64,000 nt of DNA from Notospermus geniculatus (GCA_002633025.1 NMRB01000764.1:183972-247971), one strand, 5' to 3'; shown: positions 42,840 through 54,200, counted from the stretch's first letter. Notes: generated by a model not told the origin, from the sequence alone. Made by a program: numbers and translations.

Positions 42840-43914
42840 TTCACAGTTTCTTGGCAGGTTACCTTAAATATATTTTGCATAAACCTTCGATCAACGCGCA
42901 AATGAAGGTGGAAACCTAACTTGTAACACAAGAAGCCAATTACGTTGTATGCACTAGTCTGTCTGGAACAAATCTAATACATGTAGCCTTTCCATTGCAT
43001 CAGTGATTGACTGGATTATGTCTTGGTTATTCGTTTCCCTAACAGTCCACGAAGTGAAAAGTCAACTTCGTCTTCACTGTCAGGCACAAATTCCTCGAGA
43101 GGAGGCCTACTTGTGACCAGGTCTTGACTGGTGAACGGTAACTTTCTTGCAGCTGAGGGCCCAGTCTCTGGTTCCTCCTTGAGTCGCTTGGCTTACGTAC
43201 TGACATACGGTTTCGCAACCGTGGAACTGGGAGCAGTTGTCAACCCCTCAGTGCCGAAAACAGTGCATCCCAAAGTTAATGGTGAATCTTTCGTGGGCGT
43301 TGGCTGCAGTGGGCCCTCCGGCATGTCCGGCGGCACTATCCTCCTGGTAACGACTTTGTCAGCTGTCTAACTTTGATATTCATACAGTCTATAATATTTG
43401 TATCCATCTTCAGATACTTCCTCCTCGCCCACCTTTGTGCGGCGTCTTATCACAGCCTCATCCACTGAGCTCCCCCGTCCTCTGATAACCTCACATAAAC
43501 GTGACAAATAGGACGGCCATGATGGCTCATTGCCCCGAAGTCATGGCCTTCACATCATCGGGGTGAAGTACTTAGTTTATTGAGGTCCACAATGAAGCCA
43601 CATTAAGTCTTTTTGATGTTGTGAGGGGCCTTCGTGCACACCTTATTTATGGAGGAGGGGGCAGTGAGTAATGCCCTAACAAGGAATTCCATAGACATAT
43701 TGCCAGACCAACTGGGTTCGGTGAATACTGGCAATTCTCTATCGTTATGTAAGAATGCGAAATCATCAGGTAATTGGTTGTCAATGTCGGCGCTATCATT
43801 CGGCTGGGCTGCGTCGTAGTGCTTTCCAATTTTTACAAGCAGTAAGGGAGGCTGATCAGAATTAGTTGGCCTGTCTGACCTTGGGTGTACTGTGTGTTTG
43901 CGCAACACCAACAC
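42840..43914 (-). repeat. Segment duplicated at 53.35-54.2 kb, with exon-like frames
   Basis: Blocks 42840-42915, 43050-43480 and 43640-43780 recur in the same order at 53354-53440, 53438-53830 and 54050-54195. On the minus strand shared frames include MPEGPLQPTPTKDSPLTLGC, EEEVSEDGYKYYRLYEYQS and DFAFLHNDRELPVFTEPSWS. Conservation of the frames across copies hints at coding, but the protein is not recognised. The 53.8 kb copy has a ~170-bp insertion (about 53840-54000) bounded by GTTTCTGCCAGAGGG- and TTCTGGCAGAAACCC-like inverted ends. Confidence 0.55.
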
Positions 43915-44738
43915 TGGAACAGAATCTGATGTTGAGGAAACAATAAAGGCAAACTGATTGAATTTCGCGTCCTTCGAATTTTGTCTGACTTCTGCACCCT
44001 GAATTGAACACCGCCATTGACAGCGAGACGGGCTGTCAGGCGAGCACAGGGCTCTAACACCGTCCTCCCGCTTAATCCTTATGATTACTGTCCAAACTGC
44101 AACATCCCACCGCTGTCACCATTTGTCACGATTTGGGGGGAGGGGGATCAGGGCGATTTCTTCCCTGACATTTAGGTCGACCAGGGCCCTCGGGAACATG
44201 CAGGAACTGTAATAACTCAGATAATCAAAATAATGTAAGCCTAAAAGAAACACAAAACAACCATTTTTATAAACTTTGTAAAAGCAATAAGCATGAAACA
44301 ACGTTTCACGAACCTGACTGATAGCTACTGCCATCTATCAGGGATGGGACAAACTATACTTCCGGACGCAGACTCCAATACCAAGATGCCAATCAGACTC
44401 CACGTGTTAAACAGAGCATGCGCATTGAGGGCGCGAACAAATCTCAAAATTGAAGAGAAGATACTTAGATCATATAGATCATAAGAAAGGTATAGGATAG
44501 TAAAGTAAGAGTAAGGAATGAGAATCAACCCAAGAATCTGACTTGAGAACATCCAAGAACCAGATACCGATGTCAGCAGGAATAGGGATCGTCTGCTCTG
44601 TCATAAGACCATAGAGTATCTTTCAAGTTGTCATTGTCGTCCGTTCCCAGGCGCCGCCGTGGTGTGATGCCGTGGGACAATTAAATTATCATTGGATCCC
44701 ATCCTGCTGCAATATACTGTGGCCATTATATCCTGGTT

Positions 44739-45348
44739 TCATTCTTGTAGAGCTCGTGCCAACTCTGCCTTGGCACCAAACACATGTGCACCGTTATCAG
44801 AATGCAAGGTTTGAACCTTCCCTCGCATCGCCACTAAGCGGCATATGACGTGTATACAAGAACTCATATGAAGAGAATGAGCTACTTCCAGGTGAACTTC
44901 GTGTGTATACAATATACATGTGAAGAGAATGCCACACCTCTCCTCTTGTACGTTGCACACTCAACGGATCTCTATGGGCCTGAAATAATCCACCCCGTAC
45001 TCAGAAAAGCCTTTTCTCCTCTGAGGACCCGTTGAATAGGCAGAACCGCCATCTTGTGAACCATTGTTCTCTCGTGGTATCAACGACAAGCTTAATAGCC
45101 CTGGGTACCCAATATTTCCTTCGCAACAGTGCAGTTTTCATGTTCCGTCCGACATGTCCGTACATCGTATGCAGGAAATTGCAAAGTTCATCAGGAACAA
45201 ACTTCTTGATGTTCTCCTCCTTCGTGGCGTCTGCAGATGGCGGCCAAGGTCCACACATTTTTGGGGTGCTTTGCAGTTTATTCCCCAGGAAAAGTGCAGA
45301 GGTGTAAAGCCTGTTTAAGTCATCCTGTTGGTATGGAGAACAACTCAC
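44739..45348 (-). pseudogene. BEL/Pao integrase (zinc-binding and DDE core), broken
   Basis: The upstream frame (45001-45348) has VPDELCNFLHTMYGHVGRNM then KTALLRRKYWVPRAIKLVV, the H-x-x-x-GH-x-G...YW-x-P zinc-binding segment. The downstream frame (44739-44960) has ILFTCILYTHEVHLEVAHSL, CIHVICRLVAMRGKVQTLHS and DNGAHVFGAKAELARALQE, the central integrase core with the second catalytic aspartate in HSDNG. Expected R-A-VHLE reads HEVHLE. A frameshift and stops separate the two parts. No RT lies upstream. Confidence 0.75.
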
Positions 45349-45359
45349 AGACAGACTTT

Positions 45360-46180
45360 TCTGCGTCAGGCCAGTCAGGGTTGCTTGAGAAATCCATGAT
45401 CAGGATTGGTTTCATCATCAGGCTCCATCTCTGTCGCTGTCTATGTCTCTGTGGTACTGTCATCTATGAATCTGGACACGTAGCGGATCTCACTCAGGAT
45501 AACATCACACGCATTTCGCTTCTTAGCCTTTAGGACGATCAACTGAGGGTACGATTGGCAAAGTTTAAGGTGACAGTTTGTTTAGTTTACCTGAGTCTCC
45601 CCATGCTCACGAGTGGTGGTGATGATTGCATGATTTGATTGGGAGACCGAACAGGCCTTGAAGAATGCTTTTACGCCATTTCCCGGCATTTGAGGATATT
45701 TTATGACTTTTTAATGACTTTCACACTTTTCACAAAATTTCATGACTTTTTATGCCTTATTTTTAGACTTTCGTATTTTATGACTTTTTTATGGGGGAAG
45801 AACCCTGGACAAACTGTTTGTTAATCGAAGTGATTTTTTCGATTTTGTGAATCGTTGATAGCCAAACATGTTTACTTTAGTTAATTCATGGTTTTTAAAC
45901 CGAGGTTTACCTTAACTATCGTTTAAAAAATCGTCCCATAAGCGGTTTGTGCTGCAGTGCGGTAACGGTATACGGGTGTTTTTAAAGTCGACTTACCCGA
46001 CTGAATGATGAGCCGAGCAGTTTGGGTCAGTCAACACCCCTAGCTACCGTTGCCGCAGGGGAGCACGAACAGTTGTTATGTGATAGTAATCCGTGGTGGA
46101 CACAAAATAGTAGGCCTACTCCCTGGGCGTGAAGAGTGCCCCTTTATAAAGCTGTTTTGTCTAGCACACTGCTGATTTAT
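45360..46180. other. Noncoding stretch
   Basis: Several TGACTTTT/ATGACTTTTT repeats at about 45700-45800; otherwise nothing supported. Confidence 0.4.
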
Positions 46181-46184
46181 GGCG

Positions 46185-46755
46185 CTACTTATCAGTATTA
46201 GTGTCATTATTATAGTTCAAAGCGAGGTGTTTGGTAACCAACTCATCTCTGAGCAACCTCCAGTGTACCGACTTGAAGCGACGTCTGATCTTTCCGTCAA
46301 TTTGGATCATCTCAAGGAGAAAATAGGGATGGCGACTCTTTATGCATTTTTCGTCGATATGGTAGAACACTTCCCTCTCTTTACCGCGAGTAGGGACCCA
46401 CACTGTTCCCTCTCCATCATCGCTTTTTTGGGGATACATATACTGTTCTTTGTGCGCAATCACGATATCATATGGTGCGACTTTGATGACATCCATGTGC
46501 GGGAAGTTAATTCTACAGGTTTCACACCTCTGCGACCTTTTGGTAATGAACTGAACGTGAAATGGATTGTTATTGTGCCACACTTCAGTAAAGACGGGAC
46601 TACTTTCAGGAGGAGGAGGACGTTCATTTGTTGCAGATCCAATTGCTGTTGTTGCTGTAGTTCTTGGAATACACTGCATGACCGGGATATTTGGTTGTCG
46701 TTTTCGGGTATTCTGCCCAGGATTTTTGCCACCAGTCTTAGGTATCTATGACCGT
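46185..46755 (-). pseudogene. Transposase-like protein, C-terminal zinc-type domain (MULE-like family, tentative)
   Basis: From an acceptor CCTAAG near 46742 the frame (with one shift) has a Q-rich linker, then NNNPFHVQFITKRSQRCETC, INFPHMDVIKVAPYDIVIAH, and FYHIDEKCIKSRHPYFLLEM. The order NPF-x-V-x-FI...RC-x-x-C...PYD-x-V...YH-x-x-x-CI-x-x-R is that of the C-terminal cysteine/histidine domain in a repeated invertebrate transposase-like family. Upstream exons are at 48005-48522, across an intron holding a 1042-bp palindromic element. Confidence 0.5.
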
Positions 46756-46874
46756 AGAAGTGTGGTTGTATTGGGACGTTTTCCCTTTTCTTTTACCCAC
46801 AAAATGAAATTTCTCAAATGCCCAGGTTTCTCTGCAACAGCAACGCTGTGAGAACAAATGTTTGTGGATCTGTA

Positions 46875-47916
46875 CAGTCTTGTTCGTATTAATATCAACA
46901 CCTATTATCTCAAATATCTCATAAACCATCAAACCAATTTAAATGCGGTTTTCTGCATAAAGTCAGAAATCTTGTTGACTACAACTGGGCATCAATGTTT
47001 TTGCACAAGATTCACTTCTTCATTGCGTAATCTGTCGTTGAAAAAAGGTCCAAAATAAAACTTTTTTGTTTCTGGATTTTTCACCAAAATTCCTTTGCTA
47101 GAATGAAGTTATGCCAAAATAAAGGTTATTTAGCAAGTTACTGTCGAAATCGGCCATTTAGTTTTTGAAAAATTGACGTTTTTGTAAAGCTATATCAACA
47201 CCACTTGTCTTCCACTGCCAACAACTTATGAGACGGTCCCTACATAATAATGCAAACCATACTTCATGTCCCTTGTGTAGGCCGTCAGTACAAAATCCAT
47301 AGATCTATAGAACAGCGCTGAGTCCTATGTGGCAAAAGTGTTACATAATAATTTTTCAAGTGTGTGGAGGCTTTAGTGACCAATTCATGCACTGGTTAAC
47401 TTCAAACAAAGATGACAAAGGCTACTAAGTTCTTTCTCAATGCCTGTTACTTTTTGCAATACAATGTCATGAATAACCAGTACTGGTCACAACATTTATC
47501 TCTGCCTATACAGTGACCCATGCATGGTGTATGGTTTGCATTATTATGTAGGGGCCGTCTCATAAGTTGTTGGTAGTGGAACACAAGTGGTGTTGATATA
47601 GCTTTACAAAAACGTCAATTTCTCAAAAACTAAACGACGTATTTTGACAGTAACTTGCTTAATCACCTTTATTTTGGCATAACTTCATTCTGGCCAAGGA
47701 ATTTTGGTGAAAAATCCAGAAACAAAAAAGTTTTTTTTTGGACCTTTTTTCAATGACAGATTACGCAATGAAGAAGTGAATCTTGTGCAAAAACATTGAT
47801 GCCCAGTTGTAGTCAACAAGATTTCTGACCTTATGCAGAAAACCGCATTTAAATTGGTTTGATGGTTTATGAGATATTTGAGATAATAGGTGTTGATATT
47901 AATACGAACAAGACTG
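46875..47916. mobile_element. 1042-bp palindromic element with ~388-bp inverted repeats and TA TSD
   Basis: Ends CAGTCTTGTTCGTATTAATA and its complement begin immediately inside TA dinucleotides (46873-46874 and 47917-47918). The arms 46875-47262 and 47530-47916 match almost throughout, including the paired ORFs they generate. CAGT termini plus TA fit Tc1/mariner. The ~270-bp centre is noncoding. It lies in an intron-like interval of the transposase-like gene. Confidence 0.9.
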
Positions 47917-48004
47917 TACATTTCACATTGGCATTCCACTTGACTTGTAGTGCTGTCTCTCACAACGTAGAGCTATGGCGAACCATGTGATTTGCTATTT
48001 GAAA

Positions 48005-48522
48005 TTACCGAGTAAGCATTTTTATTGGAACCGGCTGCGGGACAATCGCATTTTGAGTTGATAAAAGGCGTTTTGCTTTTTCCCGAATGTTAATGATTGT
48101 TCCCTTTGCCAAATTTGACAGGTCAACTTCATTCACAACGACAGATAATGGTAATCCACCAGAGCTGCATCCTTTGGTGGCCTCCTTAGTTCCTGGTTCC
48201 ATGATCCTACCCGTCCCACATCTCGAAACCGCAGTTGGTGTCGCTTTGAAGAATTGCCTTATGTGTTGCTCTCTTTCGGCCTTGGACATATTTTTCCACC
48301 TTTGTGGACCGACAGCGTATTTTTGAACGTTTCGCTCACTGAATACTCCCCCATACTGTAGAGAGCTCTTTCCGCTTCAATGTACTGCTGTTTCACTAGG
48401 GCATGCAAAGCTTCATTTAGCTCGGGCCATTGCGATTTTTATAGCAAACCAACGTGTTCTTTAAGCAGCCGATTTATCCTTTCTATTCGGTTCTGTGTAT
48501 ATGGCCTAGGGGGATTTCCCAA
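48005..48522 (-). pseudogene. Transposase-like protein, central part (same family as 46185)
   Basis: On the minus strand the blocks are NPPRPYTQNRIERINRLLKE (about 48510-48450), LNEALHALVKQQYIEAERAL, then GPQRWKNMSKAEREQHIRQF, ending at a donor CTCG/GTAATT near 48007. A stop and at least one frameshift (about 48320-48340) break it. PYT-x-N-x-xE-x-(I/M)N...L-K is typical of the region after the DDE core in MULE-like transposases; the family is named tentatively. An element at 48535-49278 separates it from its N-terminal part. Confidence 0.5.
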
Positions 48523-48534
48523 GCCGGCAAAAGA

Positions 48535-49278
48535 GGGACACCGTAATTCAAGATCCAAGACCCAATAATACAAGATCCAAGACCCACAATTTTGGTATGG
48601 TGTAGTAGGTCTATACTCCCCTTAGATATGCCCCTAGAAGTTAAGATAAGGAGTTTATTTCAAGTGTGAACATTCATTCTCATTCATTTGCCGATTAGTG
48701 TCTTTTTTGCGACACAAGAAATTTACAATGATTTACAAACAATGCCATACCACCACTTGCGAGTGCCCCCATTCTCGATATGGCTGTAGCATTAAAGGCA
48801 CAGTGTCTGATCCAATAAATTGGTGGATGAAGTTGTGAAAATAGACAGCGTTGTCAGGTCATATCCGAATGGTCACTGTCTCATTTTAATCCGTCGCTGA
48901 ACAATAGGACCGGACTGAGATTAACTGTCATCTAATGTCACCCAATAGTATCCTATACACTCTCATGTGTGCACTCTGTTGTTTCATACAAGTGAAAGGA
49001 ACACCATGCTATGATCAGGCGTGCGACCTTGTCTACTCTCTTGGCAGCAGTAATTAACATTTATGACACTCCGCTGGAGAAGTGTGCCACTTGTTGACAG
49101 TTAAAATAAACAGTAGGGCCTATGGGGTCGATAGATCTACCATCGGCACAACTAGGCCTGCTCCATGAGCGTTCGGAGTTCACTGTGTTTTGGAACAACA
49201 TTTTGGGTGGGTCTTGGATCTTGAATTATTGGGTCTTGGATCTTGGATCTCGGATCTTGGATCTTGAATTAGGGTGTG
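48535..49278. mobile_element. 744-bp element with 11-bp TSD and CAAGATCCAAGACC terminal repeats
   Basis: Both ends carry AATTCAAGATCCAAGA in inverted orientation, then tandem variants of GATCCAAGACCC; the right end has more units. CCGGCAAAAGA is duplicated at 48524-48534 and 49279-49289. It is noncoding and sits within the transposase-like gene. It is another long-TSD element, though the first bases of the two ends are offset by two. Confidence 0.8.
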
Positions 49279-49431
49279 CCGGCAAAAGATCGTGTTGTAG
49301 CCAGTCGTAAGAACTAGCATCCCAACGTTCACGACAAATTTCAATTTTTTCTCTTAACTCTGTTCCATCAGCAGAATCAACAATGCCACATTCACGTGTA
49401 TCGCCTCTCTGTAACCCGAAAATGTCACCAA

Positions 49432-49880
49432 TTATAAGAGAGGAAATAACCCTTTTTTCCTTTCAGCTAAATGGATCCTTCTGAAACAAGGAACCACTTT
49501 ACCTTTCTTCACCACTTCTTTCATCAACACCTTATCCCCTAGCTCTACATCAGATGGTTTAATGTTTCGCCTTTCCTCTGCGTTCACCTTCATCTTCTGT
49601 TCTGTTTCATAATCTCGCCTCTCAACAGAAGTGTTTGCCTCTGAATGACTCATCTGAGGCAATTCGGTCCTCATAGGACGACCGTTCAATAGAGTAGCTG
49701 GGGTTTCTCCCACCACTCTTCTTTCAAGCTGCGCAGACTTCCACCACCTTGCCAATGTTTCTCATAAAGCGTTCCGCACCACGTTTGGCCTCGGGCCAAT
49801 ACGGAGTTATTATCTTATGTTGAAAACCCTGCCTTCCGCTTCCTTTGCACTGTACCAGAAGTGATTTTTTATCGATGATG
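49432..49880 (-). pseudogene. Ty3/gypsy integrase C-terminal part
   Basis: KIITPYWPEAKRGAERFMRN, then TPATLLNGRPMRTELPQMSH and INPSD-like VELGDKVLMKEV give the end of a Ty3/gypsy integrase core (H-x-x-x-TPY-x-PxA-x-G-x-xER-x-x-R) and its downstream domain. A frameshift at about 49740 splits it, and part of the intervening core is deleted. It is directly fused upstream to a different transposase fragment. Confidence 0.75.
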
Positions 49881-50500
49881 TCTACTCCCCGTAAATCTTG
49901 ACACCCCTTTTTATTACTCGCTTCCAACAACGACTTCTGTATTTTGACACTTTTGTGCCAAATATCAAATTGATGTGGTATCTCTGCAAACGAAGTCTTC
50001 ATCAGTGATCTAATCTGAGGATGTGGATCTGTGGTGAAGTCCACAATATTCACTTTGTCTTGAAGGAACGTAAGTCCCCGAAAGCAGCCATCCTTCTCCA
50101 TGTTCGGTGACTTCAAGTTCGTTTCTCTCTTGTCCACAAGCTCATAGTGCAGGAGGTAACCCAACTGACAGCCGAAGAAGGATATACTGTATTGAGCACT
50201 GTGGCCTGGCGAGTCATTCCCTGCGTCACCACAAAGATTAATAGGAAAGGGTAACGTCTCTCTGAAAGTTTCTTAAGAATGTTGTTACAGGATAAACGTA
50301 ATGTTGGCAAATGAGTGAAAATGTTGACTTCGAAATGATAGCTACATGTATATTGAACACCTTGGAAAATAGTGCGAATTTTTCAGAGTGGTTGCCACTA
50401 AATACGATTGATGAAGCAAGTAAAGTCTGTCTCCTCGGAGTTGGCAGCGGCATATTCACCATAGGAATATCATATTACACAGTGGCATGCAGTTTGACTG
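49850..50500 (-). pseudogene. DDE-like transposase fragment with SPGHSAQY motif
   Basis: Blocks in order on the minus strand: IVFSGNHSEKFALFSKVFNI, an altered DSPGHSAQYS, then KDGCFRGLTFLQDKVNIVDF, TTDPHPQIRSLMKTSFAEIP and HQFDIWHKSVKIQK. (C)DSPGHSA-x-Y...TD-x-H-x-QI-x-x-LM...HQ-x-D-x-WH is a recognisable transposase pattern from many animal genomes; I do not fix its superfamily. At least two frameshifts are needed. It interrupts the Ty3/gypsy remnant. Confidence 0.6.
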
Positions 50501-50659
50501 GTGCAGGTGACCTCGGTCAAGTACGCATTATCTCAATTATAGGCTGTTGCCATCTTTTGCAGAACCCATGCAGAAGAAATTGAATTCATTAGGCCTACCT
50601 GAACTGTGAAGACTCAACTTGGTTTTATCCAAAAGTGTTTTTATGTATACGGTTATTGA

Positions 50660-51406
50660 TTATTCCAATTGCTCTAATTCTGATATATTTTGTACGTCCA
50701 TGTCATAATCACTCTCATTGTCTGAATCTGAGTCTGAATCTGAATCACTGGTGTCACTTTCTCCCTCTCGTATCAGACGGTCTACAACATCGTCCATAAG
50801 TCCTTCGATCCTCCACATATCACTTTCTGTTGTTTGTACCTTTTTACAGTAATTACTCCATTGAGCATCTGTAACCTTACTGACTGCGGTGAGCTCCTTA
50901 ACCTCCTGAATTTTGAAACCCTTGTTATTTGACTGCACATATCTTTTAATCTGAGACCAAACCATTTCAATTGGATTTAAGTCGCAGTGGTAGGGTGGCA
51001 AACGCAAGACAGTGTATCCAGCTTCCTTGGCCAATTTGTCCACTACATATTCCTTATAAGAATCCTTGTGCTGCTTGATTATTTCATACAGAATTCTTTT
51101 GATCATTTGGGTTTCCCACGGAATATTATGTTTGGTGAGCCATTCTTGCATGACTTTCTTAGTGGAAGCAGTGGTCGGTAACCGTTCAGTCTGTACAGAA
51201 TGGTAACTCGCATTGTCCATCACTATGACAGCTTTGGGAGGTAGTTTGGGAAGAAGTGTCTCTGTGAACCATTTCTGGAAGATGTGTCCATTCATATCCC
51301 CATGACAGTCGTCTGACAAAGCTTGTGTTTCGAGTATGCGGTCAATGCATGTAGGGTGATCTAAAATAAGTGCCTTTGAGATACTGATACAAGGATGCAA
51401 GTTCAA
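50660..51406 (-). CDS. Tc1/mariner-superfamily-like DDE transposase, 5' truncated
   Basis: The frame of 248 codons has DCHGDMNGHIFQKWFTETLL, VIVMDNASYHSVQTERLP and YTVLRLPPYHCDLNPIEMVW, i.e. the second catalytic aspartate (MDNASYH) and the third acidic residue (NPIE) of the DDE_3-type core. The N-terminal DNA-binding part and first aspartate region are missing. The first ~25 codons do not look like the family, so the ORF begins beyond the junction with the gypsy protease at about 51400. The C-terminal tail is Ser/Asp-repeat rich (SDTSDSDSDSDSDNESD). The frame is intact but probably inactive. Confidence 0.8.
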   Translation of the reverse strand: MNLHPCISISKALILDHPTCIDRILETQALSDDCHGDMNGHIFQKWFTETLLPKLPPKAVIVMDNASYHSVQTERLPTTASTKKVMQEWLTKHNIPWETQMIKRILYEIIKQHKDSYKEYVVDKLAKEAGYTVLRLPPYHCDLNPIEMVWSQIKRYVQSNNKGFKIQEVKELTAVSKVTDAQWSNYCKKVQTTESDMWRIEGLMDDVVDRLIREGESDTSDSDSDSDSDNESDYDMDVQNISELEQLE

Positions 51407-51785
51407 ATTTCACAACACTTTTAGCAACGATATATTGGCCATTTCCTAGTCGGAATTTAACGGGTTCCACGGAAGATTTCTCTAGTTTTGACAAATACTT
51501 CGAAGTTCGAACAAATTCACCAGATATTATGCTTCTTGTTGCACCACTGTCAAATAAGATTAAAGCAGATTCTCTATGTGACCCTAAGTAACCCTTTACA
51601 TAATTTCTGGATGTTAATTTTAAATCGACTTCACCGCTACCTATGTATTCAGCTGTCTTTGGGTTCTGTTGTTCTGATTCATGGTGGTACTCAGTATATT
51701 CATCATGGGAAGACGAACAGTGGGTGCTTCTACCTACTTCCCTGTTTGAAAATCCTGGTTGTCTCGATCGTTCCTGCCGCTGCAC
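51405..51785 (-). pseudogene. Ty3/gypsy aspartic protease fragment
   Basis: LILFDSGATRSIISGEFVRT followed by RLGNGQYIVAKSVVKFEL shows the DSG active-site triplet and the following strand pattern of retrotransposon proteases. It is cut off at the DDE transposase. Upstream lies an Arg/Asp/Ser-rich repeat (RRANSRDQDY, RTSNSRNQDY). Confidence 0.75.
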
Positions 51786-51859
51786 CTACGGTAATCTTGA
51801 TTTCTGCTGTTTGACGTACGATAATCTTGATCTCTGCTGTTTGCCCTACGATAATTGTC

Positions 51860-52800
51860 AGGTTCTTACTACCGACGGAGGAAAGAGACTCGACGTATAC
51901 GTAAAATGCTTTATTTCTCGTCCCGACTCGGATCTCATGAAGTAAAACATAACAGAAAACTGAAATAAAATAAAATACACTTAACTAAACGTTTAACACA
52001 AAACATATCTGTAGCACCCACAATCTATTTCACGAACCCACCGGACTAGACACTAACTTCGCTTAATCTACTCACACAACTTACTTCACATTACTTATGA
52101 CACTGTTAGACCTACTTATTTTATACTCATTTACTTATTTCACTTAGTACACTGACGGCTGAACTTTTCAGCTAACTTTTTACCAACTTGTCCATATGAA
52201 AATGGCACTTTAACATTTCCGGTAACCTGATCCCAACTGTACTTCTTAGACCTCTCTACCAAGGGTCCCACAGATATAAACAAGGAAAGAATACATAAAC
52301 CAGAACGAAAACTAATACTGTAGTAGTGTCCCACTGGTGAATTTTGGCCTGCGACAAGGGACGAATGAAAAATTCGTAGGTCTTCGTAGACTGTCGTCTG
52401 TGTTCGCAGTGATTCTCTGGCTCCATGATCCAATGCAAAACACATTAATGCTAAATATCGCAGCTTGTCGAGGGAATGTCGCAGACTTCAGATTCGCCCC
52501 TTGTCGTCTGAAAAAGTCGCCAGTGGGACACTAGTATAAGGAAAGAATTGCTTACCCCACAACTACTAGATCCAGATATCCTCAAATTACCAACTTCAGA
52601 CTTGCTTACACCAACTTAATACTTGATATTCTGTTTGGAAAACTACCATTCAAAATCTGGACCTTCACATACCACAGTTCAGCAGGGTGTGTCCCAATCT
52701 TATAATGGAATTCCCAACATGCCCCAGTGCACGACACTTCCTGTTTGAACCAAGTAGTCTAGGGAGGGAAATTCAAACTGTGCTTATTGGCCAGACAGCT
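51860..52800. other. Insert between gypsy gag knuckle and protease
   Basis: Sequence with no gag similarity separates two stretches that both encode the SNSRDQDYRR-like repeat, suggesting an insertion at about 51860. It contains the MITE at 52325-52532. No ORF of interest; ends not resolved. Confidence 0.4.
52325..52532. mobile_element. 208-bp MITE with AGT duplication
   Basis: AGTGTCCCACTGGTGA and the complement of TCGCCAGTGGGACACT form the ends, with GACAAGGG and TCTGCGAC blocks continuing the arms. AGT flanks at 52322-52324 and 52533-52535. Noncoding. Confidence 0.75.
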
Positions 52801-53000
52801 GCAAGTTGTGACAATAACCTTGATCTCTGCTGTTTGACCTACGACAATCTTGCCTACCCCTACTGTTCGATCGCCTATCACGATCGTGATCGCGGCTCTT
52901 GCTACCATTTCGCCTGTCAAGATCGTCCTGTCGTTCACGACACTGCCGCCATTTATAACCGGGAATGAGACAGTAGTTGCATATTAATTGCTTAGCTGTT
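52800..53000 (-). pseudogene. Ty3/gypsy gag end with altered zinc knuckle
   Basis: The frame QLICNYCLIPGYKWRQCRE has the spacing of C-x2-C-x4-H-x4-C but the histidine position is tyrosine, so zinc binding is probably lost. An Arg/Asp/Ser-rich tail (KSRDHDRDRRSNSRGRQD) follows and continues with the same repeats as beside the protease. Confidence 0.65.
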
Positions 53001-53353
53001 CGTTGTTCACTTTTTCGCCCCTCATTTGACTTTGACCTATCGTGTCTATAAGATGACTTATCGTATCTACGGCGATTGAATGGTGGTGATCAAGTTTGCG
53101 GTCTACCCCTATCAACTTCCAACCGAAGTTTGTTTATTTGGTTTTTCAGATCATCAATTTCACTGGTTGCAGAGAATGCGATTTACTTCCCAGACAAATT
53201 TTGTCCCAGGTCTAGGAATCTTTGAGTTTTGACCCCAACTAACGTTCAAGACTACTGGCTACCCCACGAGTTCATTTTATACGTGATATGGATATCTGTA
53301 CATATTGGTAGAATATAAGTGCCGTTGAGTTTTAGGAGAAGTGTGCTGTCCGG

Positions 53354-54200
53354 GGTTTCACAGTTTCTTGGCAGGTTACCTTAAATATATTTCTGTGCGT
53401 ATTTCGCATAAACCTTCGATCAACGCGCAAATGAAGGTGAAAAGTCAACTTCGTCTTCACTGCCAGGCACAAATTCCTCGAGAGGAGGCCTACTTGTGAC
53501 CAGGTCTTGACTGGTGAACGGTTACTTTCTTGCAGTTGAGGTCCCAGCCTCTGGTTCCTCCTTGAGTCGCTTGGCTTAGGTACTAACAGACGGTTTCGCA
53601 GCCGTGGAACTGGGATCAGTTGTCAACACCTCAATGCCGAAAACACTGCATCCCAAAGTTAATGGTGAATCTTCCGTGGGCGTTGGCTGCAGTGGGCCCT
53701 CCGGCATGTCCGGCGGCACTATCCTCCTGGTAACGACTTTGTCAGCTGTCTAACTTTGATATTCATACAGTCTATAATATTTGTATCCATCTTCAGATAC
53801 CTCCTCCTCGCCCGTCATTGTGCGGCGTCTTATCACAGCCAGTGTTTCTGCCAGAGGGTACGCAGGGTACGCACTGAGTACGCAGGGTACGCACTGAGTA
53901 CCCTCAAAGGAATAGAAAAGGGCTATTTTCTTTAATTTCATGGGTTTTTTTGCTGGTTTTGCATACCCTCAAAAATATTTCTGGCAGAAACCCTGACAGC
54001 CTCATCCACTGAGCTCCCCGTCCTCTGATAACCTCACATAAACGTGACACACCTTATTTATGGAGGGGGGGGGGTTCAGTGAGTAATGCCCTAACAAGAA
54101 ATTCCATAGACATATTGCCAGACCAACTGGGTTCGGTGAATACTGGCAATTCTCTATCGTTATGTAAGAATGCGAAATCTTCAGGTAATTGGTAGAGTTT
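53354..54200 (-). repeat. Second copy of the 42.8-43.9 kb segment
   Basis: Same order of blocks and frames as at 42840-43914 (see there), with an additional insertion at about 53840-54000 and a G(10) run at 54064-54073. It continues directly into the 54.05-55.16 kb frames, which are absent beside the first copy. Confidence 0.6.

Noticed and set aside
46179-46751. 190-codon plus-strand ORF
   Set aside because: Antisense to a recognisable transposase-like domain; its composition follows from the other strand.
46858-47058. ORF repeated as a near-identical minus-strand ORF at 47685-47963
   Set aside because: Both fall in the two arms of the 1042-bp palindromic element.
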